NCBI GenBank assembly: GCA_937967705.1
Contig: CALCJG010000304.1
Coordinates: forward strand, 1 to 26,204
Source of the DNA: an uncultured Spirochaetia bacterium
GTDB lineage: Bacteria; Spirochaetota; UBA4802; JAGODF01
Direction of reading: 5' to 3'
DNA length: 26,204 nucleotides
The position numbers and the translations under genes were made by a program. The notes below the pieces were generated by a model that saw only the letters and a list, made by a program, of their open reading frames with translations, was not told the origin of the DNA and made no database searches. Shown one piece after another: positions 22,172 to 26,204 of this stretch (within the stretch, counting starts at the first letter, position 1; each line of letters begins with the position of its first letter).

Positions 22172-25003
22172 TTGAGACAGGAGCTCTACAACGACGTAAT
22201 CGATCTCTTTTCCTTTACCGCTTCGGAAAACGGTGAGGAAAAGCCGGCGGAGATCGTCCAGGATGAGGATTTCGTTCTGGAGCAGTTTCGAAATCCCTCC
22301 CTGCCCTTTGATCACAGGTTCGAGCTGAAAACGGAAGCCCGTCTCCTTCAGACGGCGTATGCCAACAATAAGATCCTTTCCCTTTCCAACTCCAGGACGC
22401 AGATTCTGGCCCATCAGGTGGAATCCACCCACCGCATCGTCAATTCCCTCGACCAGCGGTATCTGCTGGCCGATGAGGTGGGACTGGGCAAAACCATCGA
22501 GGCCGGCCTGGTAATCAAGGAATTGATATTCCGTCACGGGTACAGCCGCATTCTTGTGGTCTGCCCCGCCTCCCTCCTTTTCCAGTGGCAGTCCGAGCTG
22601 AAGACAAAGTTCAACGAGGACTTCCAGATCATAGACCGTAAGGGACTCAACAGGGGCAGACGGTCGCTGGCGGACCGGAGCGACAACCCCTGGAGCCTCC
22701 AGGGCAAAGTCATCTGCTCGATGGATTTCATCAAGAGCAAATCCTTTGCAGATGATCTGAAAAATACAGAATGGGATGCGGTCATCATTGATGAGGCCCA
22801 CAGGATGAGGCGTGACTCACAGAAATCCACAATGGCCTATAATGTGGGAGAGATCCTTTCAGAGAGAACCAAGGCCCTGATGCTCCTGACCGCCACCCCT
22901 TTCCGGGGCAAACTCGAGGAGCTCTATTACCTGGTCCGTCTTATCGACAAGAATCTTCTTGGACCCTTTCAGACCTTTTACAACGACTATTGCCTCCCCA
23001 ATTCCGACCTCTCCAGGCTGCGGGATAAACTCTCACGGGTGGTCATCCGCAGGACCAAGATCGATGTCGGCGGATTTACACGGAGATTTGCCCGGACTAT
23101 ACGATTCGAACTCCATCCCTCCGAAAGGGAACTCTATGACGCAACGACACGGTATGTGGTGGAGGAGTTCAACCGGGCTTTGCTTACCGAAAACCGGGCC
23201 GTTGGTTTCGTCATGACCGTGTTTCAAAAACTCCTCGACTCCTCCACCTTTGCCCTGCTCTCGGCCCTGAGGAACCGGAGAAACTACCTTCAAAAACTGG
23301 CGGAAAACCCGATGAGGAGCGGAACAGGAGGAAAATTCCTGAAAGAGCACCTTGCCCTGGAGATGGAGGATATCGATGAACGTGAGGACCTCGATGAGCT
23401 CCTGATTCAGACCATCAAGAAGACGCAGGCGGAGATTCGCGAGGAAATAAGAACCCTGGATCATCTCATCACCCTGGCCGAATTGATCAAGGAGAACCGC
23501 AAGGGCGAGAAACTCTGTGAGATGATAAGGAAGCTTCACGGACCGAAGTGCAGGAAATTCCTCATCTTCACCCAATTCAGGACCACACAGGACTATCTTC
23601 GCAATCTCCTGGCCGATTTCGATGTGGAAGTATTCAACGGCTCCATGGATCGGGAACAGAAAGAACAGGCCATACAGAGTTTCAAGAACCATGCAGATAT
23701 TCTCATATGCACAGAAGCGGGAGGAGAAGGACGCAACCTCCAGTTCTGCAACGTCCTGATCAACTATGATCTTCCCTGGTCTCCCCTCAAGATCGAACAG
23801 CGAATCGGACGTATTCACCGTTTCGGACAGCCGAAAGACGTGTTCATTTATAATTTTTCCACCCGCGACACGGTGGCGGAGCGTGTCCTGGCCGTTCTGA
23901 CCCGCAAGCTGAAGCTCTTCGAGGAATCCATTGGGACACCGGACGTCCTGCTGGGGCAGATTGAAGAGGAATTGAACCTTAACAGTATATTCATGGAACT
24001 GGCAGCGGGAGTACGCAACAGCCGCAAGATCTATTCGGAGATAGATCACAAGGTTGAAACAGCCAGGAAGAGCTACGAAAAACTCTCCGAACTTGCTGTT
24101 TCACGCCGGATGGATTTCAACTACGACGAATATTACCGAATAACCCTCCAGGAGAGGAAATACTCCAATCAGAGAATCGAAAACTTTATCAACCGCCTGC
24201 AAAAATGCGATCCCTATGTGGAGGAATGCATCGGCAGAAAAAACAGGCTCACAGGGCTCTACCCGATCAAGAAAAAGCCCGGTGATCCGACGCCGGTGAA
24301 AAAGCAGGGCACCTTTGACAGCGTTAAAGCCCTGGACAATGAAAAGCTGGAGTTTTTGGCCTTTGGCAGCCCCATCATCAACAGCCTTATGGAATATGCC
24401 GTAAACCGGGATTTTGGCGGCATCAAGGGGATCAAGGTGATAAAACATTCCCGACCCTTTGCCGGGATGATCTTTCACTATCTCGTCCGCTTCAAGGCCA
24501 AATCAGATTTCCAGGAACTGATTCCCGTATGCGTGGATCCCCTGAAATATCTCCCTGTTGAAGAACTCTCCATGGTGGAATCCGCCTCCCTGGAACAGGG
24601 CCTGACCCGGTTCAGCCAGGAGGAGTACCGCTTTCAGATCCTGAAAGTGCTGGCGGACCTGGAAGATCATTTCAGCACTGCCAGGAGAAGGCTCAAGGAA
24701 AAGATCAAGGGCGATATTGACGGTATCATCAAGAACCTGGACAGCACCATAACCCCGGAACTCCACAAGATTGAAGAATCCTATGACAAAAAGATAAAAG
24801 AACTCGAAACCCAGTTGGAGCATCAGATTTGCCAGATGAAATGGTTTGAAAAAGACATGAAGGGCGCCATAACCCGCACAAAAAGGAAAATCGTACAAGA
24901 GGTTAGCGAGAAGGAATACTGGATCAACCGCTACAAAAAGTACATGGATGTCCGATATTCCGTATCCCTGATCAATGCCGGAATACTCATTGGGATCCTA
25001 TAG
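22172..25003 (+). CDS. SNF2/RapA-like superfamily 2 helicase
   Basis: This 943-residue protein has two RecA-like helicase lobes. DEVGLGKTIEAGLV (about 101-114) is a RapA-style Walker A. VIIDEAHRMR holds DEAH at 207-210 and LLTATPF is motif III. The second lobe has FTQFRTTQDYL, LICTEAGGEGRNLQF and the arginine-finger motif QRIGRIHRFGQ (543-553). Long charged coiled coil follows at about 810-900. RapA-type enzymes recycle RNA polymerase; related long SNF2 proteins occur in defence islands such as DISARM, but no methylase or nuclease partner is here. TTG at 22172 is the start: the codon just before it is TGA, AGGACGG lies 8 bases upstream, and the first in-frame ATG is at residue 184. It is probably a core remodelling helicase. 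Confidence 0.85.
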   Translation: MRQELYNDVIDLFSFTASENGEEKPAEIVQDEDFVLEQFRNPSLPFDHRFELKTEARLLQTAYANNKILSLSNSRTQILAHQVESTHRIVNSLDQRYLLADEVGLGKTIEAGLVIKELIFRHGYSRILVVCPASLLFQWQSELKTKFNEDFQIIDRKGLNRGRRSLADRSDNPWSLQGKVICSMDFIKSKSFADDLKNTEWDAVIIDEAHRMRRDSQKSTMAYNVGEILSERTKALMLLTATPFRGKLEELYYLVRLIDKNLLGPFQTFYNDYCLPNSDLSRLRDKLSRVVIRRTKIDVGGFTRRFARTIRFELHPSERELYDATTRYVVEEFNRALLTENRAVGFVMTVFQKLLDSSTFALLSALRNRRNYLQKLAENPMRSGTGGKFLKEHLALEMEDIDEREDLDELLIQTIKKTQAEIREEIRTLDHLITLAELIKENRKGEKLCEMIRKLHGPKCRKFLIFTQFRTTQDYLRNLLADFDVEVFNGSMDREQKEQAIQSFKNHADILICTEAGGEGRNLQFCNVLINYDLPWSPLKIEQRIGRIHRFGQPKDVFIYNFSTRDTVAERVLAVLTRKLKLFEESIGTPDVLLGQIEEELNLNSIFMELAAGVRNSRKIYSEIDHKVETARKSYEKLSELAVSRRMDFNYDEYYRITLQERKYSNQRIENFINRLQKCDPYVEECIGRKNRLTGLYPIKKKPGDPTPVKKQGTFDSVKALDNEKLEFLAFGSPIINSLMEYAVNRDFGGIKGIKVIKHSRPFAGMIFHYLVRFKAKSDFQELIPVCVDPLKYLPVEELSMVESASLEQGLTRFSQEEYRFQILKVLADLEDHFSTARRRLKEKIKGDIDGIIKNLDSTITPELHKIEESYDKKIKELETQLEHQICQMKWFEKDMKGAITRTKRKIVQEVSEKEYWINRYKKYMDVRYSVSLINAGILIGIL

Positions 25004-25044
25004 AAAATATGTTCTGAACGCAATTTTATTTATACAATTCTATA

Positions 25045-25074
25045 TTGACAAAATTAAATAAATCCTGTTACAAT
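25045..25074 (+). promoter_or_regulatory. Strong candidate sigma-70 promoter for the HDOD gene
   Basis: A consensus TTGACA (25045-25050) is followed after 18 bases by TACAAT (25069-25074, five of six). The leader would be about 35 bases. The HDOD gene therefore appears to be transcribed separately from the helicase. Confidence 0.6.
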
Positions 25075-25117
25075 AGCAAGCGGCTGGATCGCCAATCAAA
25101 GCGTGAAACAGGAAATC

Positions 25118-26204
25118 ATGGATCTGAGCAATAACACCTCCATCTCTGAAAAAATCAACAGGGGAGAGCCCGTCAGCCTTTCTTTTACTTATCCCAGCGA
25201 GCCCATCATTCGTTCCCTAAATTCCCTCTTTGCAAAAATCCTGTCGAAACTTGATATGATCTATATGATTGACACAACCATCACCATCCTGAGAGAGATC
25301 ATCATCAACGCATTCAAGGCCAACGCCAAAAGGGTTTATTTTGAGAAAAACAGCATCGATATCACTGATCCCTCCAGCTATCAGGAAGGGATTTCCCGTT
25401 TTAAAAACGAGGTTGTGGGCAATCTTGATTTCATAGAAGCGGACATGAAAAGCAGCCGCTACAACGTCATTATAACCATAAAAAACATGGATAAGGGGCT
25501 ACAAATACTGGTCACGAACAACACCCCGATCCTGCCGGAAGAGCTTGAGCGAATCCGGCTCCGTATGGCCAGGGCCAGAGAATACAATGATTTCAGCGAC
25601 GCCTATGAAGAGGTCTATGACAGTACGGAGGGAGCCGGCCTGGGAATTGTCCTGGTAACGCTGCTCCTTAAGAATTCCGGCGTTGACCTGGACACATATC
25701 AGATCAACAGCGACGGCAAAGTGACCCGGTGTCAGCTGCTTATCCCCTTTCAGCTCCGCCCCATAGAGATCGTAACCAACATAAAAAAGCAGATCATCGA
25801 GCAGGTTATGGGGTTGCCCACATTCCCGGAGCATATCATCGAGCTTCAGCGCATGTGCAACGATCCCGACTCCTCGATCAGCGTGATCTCCAAGAAGATC
25901 ATGATCGACCCTTCGCTCACCTCCGATGTCATTAAGCTTTCCAACTCCGCAAGCTTCATTACCAACAAACGAGTGGAAAACGTCAATGAGGCGGTTATGA
26001 ACATCGGACTGAACAATCTCAACATGATTCTGACCGCATCCAGCGCCCGCCGCATCCTCGACAAGCGGTTTTCCAAGTTCGAACAGGTATGGAATCACTG
26101 CAACAAGGTGGCCACTTACACTTCTATTATAGCGACCAAGCTGAAAATCGCCAAGGTAATGGAAAACGCATTCATTTCGGGTCTTCTTCACGATCTGGGT
26201 AAGA
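25118..26204 (+). CDS. HATPase-like domain fused to HDOD domain, cut by the window edge
   Basis: This frame is open from ATG 25118 to the end of the window, giving 362 codons plus one base. Residues about 20-210 look like a GHKL/HATPase fold: REIIINAFKANAKR resembles the N-box (E60, N64), and EGAGLGIVLVTLLLKNSG is a good G2 box. The G1 position reads VTNNTPIL instead of DxGxG, so ATP binding may be altered. Residues 225 onward are an HDOD domain: LPTFPEHIIELQRM, DPSLTSDVIKLSNSASF, EAVMNIGLNNLNMI, with H327 and the H358-D359 pair retained at the right edge (SGLLHDLGK). HDOD proteins are signalling scaffolds or HD hydrolases. AGGAAATC provides the ribosome site. An in-frame GTG at 25103 is less likely. 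Confidence 0.82.
   Translation, partial: MDLSNNTSISEKINRGEPVSLSFTYPSEPIIRSLNSLFAKILSKLDMIYMIDTTITILREIIINAFKANAKRVYFEKNSIDITDPSSYQEGISRFKNEVVGNLDFIEADMKSSRYNVIITIKNMDKGLQILVTNNTPILPEELERIRLRMARAREYNDFSDAYEEVYDSTEGAGLGIVLVTLLLKNSGVDLDTYQINSDGKVTRCQLLIPFQLRPIEIVTNIKKQIIEQVMGLPTFPEHIIELQRMCNDPDSSISVISKKIMIDPSLTSDVIKLSNSASFITNKRVENVNEAVMNIGLNNLNMILTASSARRILDKRFSKFEQVWNHCNKVATYTSIIATKLKIAKVMENAFISGLLHDLGK

Noticed and set aside
21774..22175. 133-codon frame across the SpoIIE-helicase gap
   Set aside because: Half of it is antisense to the receiver domain, and the rest is AT-rich sequence without coding character.
23033..24049. 338-codon minus-strand frame
   Set aside because: It is antisense to the helicase motifs, which are unambiguous.
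22172..25003. DISARM or other defence island
   Set aside because: Only the helicase resembles a defence component. No methyltransferase, nuclease or DrmA/B/C-like gene flanks it.
1..26204. tRNA, rRNA, CRISPR array, insertion sequence or attachment site
   Set aside because: I found no cloverleaf, no rRNA-like conserved block, no regularly spaced direct repeats and no transposase or integrase motif. A dedicated covariance and repeat search could still find small elements.

Overview
The window looks like a chromosomal segment of a Gram-negative, double-membraned bacterium. It carries a complete MCE/Mla-type lipid transport operon, a LolA-like periplasmic carrier, two predicted outer-membrane barrels and a lipoprotein. 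The density of one-component and cyclic-di-GMP signalling (GAF, PAS, GGDEF, receiver-SpoIIE, HATPase-HDOD), the short RpoD-like sigma factor and the style of the conserved hypotheticals suggest a Spirochaetota-like lineage. That placement is inference from gene content; no rRNA or tRNA is present to anchor it. I see no phage, insertion sequence, integron or CRISPR.

Left arm (1-6278, all minus strand). In transcription order: a LolA-like protein, a small outer-membrane protein and a ComEC-like DNA channel form one tight unit, with ComEC probably starting at a TTG inside the preceding gene. Then come a NAPE-PLD-like metallo-beta-lactamase-fold lipoprotein, a DUF89 damage-control phosphatase, and the N-terminal 258 residues of a B12-binding radical SAM protein that runs off the window. 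The last two genes overlap by ATGA.

Centre (6279-12160). A 550-base divergent region holds candidate promoters and an unusual leader, with a 20-codon ORF and repeated complementary purine/pyrimidine blocks, ahead of a sigma-70 factor. A secreted or anchored beta-propeller protein follows four bases behind the sigma gene. It meets, tail to tail with a 65-base overlap, a minus-strand operon mlaE - mlaF-like - mlaD - family 2 glycosyltransferase. The MlaF-like protein keeps the outline of an ABC ATPase but has lost Walker A, signature, Walker B, D-loop and H-loop residues. It is the most surprising object in the window.

Right-centre (12161-20648, mostly plus). After a 654-base divergent gap come a LysM-like/DUF4015 glycoside hydrolase, a DUF4421 outer-membrane protein, and an excisionase-type HTH regulator fused to a periplasmic-binding-protein-like sensor. 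A GAF-PAS-PAS protein with a terminal four-cysteine module follows. It converges on a second metallo-beta-lactamase-fold hydrolase. Then a DUF3467 protein sits directly upstream of a GAF-GGDEF diguanylate cyclase.

Right arm (20651-26204). A receiver-SpoIIE phosphatase on the minus strand abuts the cyclase tail to tail. A long SNF2/RapA-like helicase with a TTG start follows. Last is a HATPase-like/HDOD fusion that runs off the right edge. Overall the segment combines envelope lipid and cell-wall maintenance with signalling outputs. It looks like core or lineage-specific chromosome rather than a mobile island.
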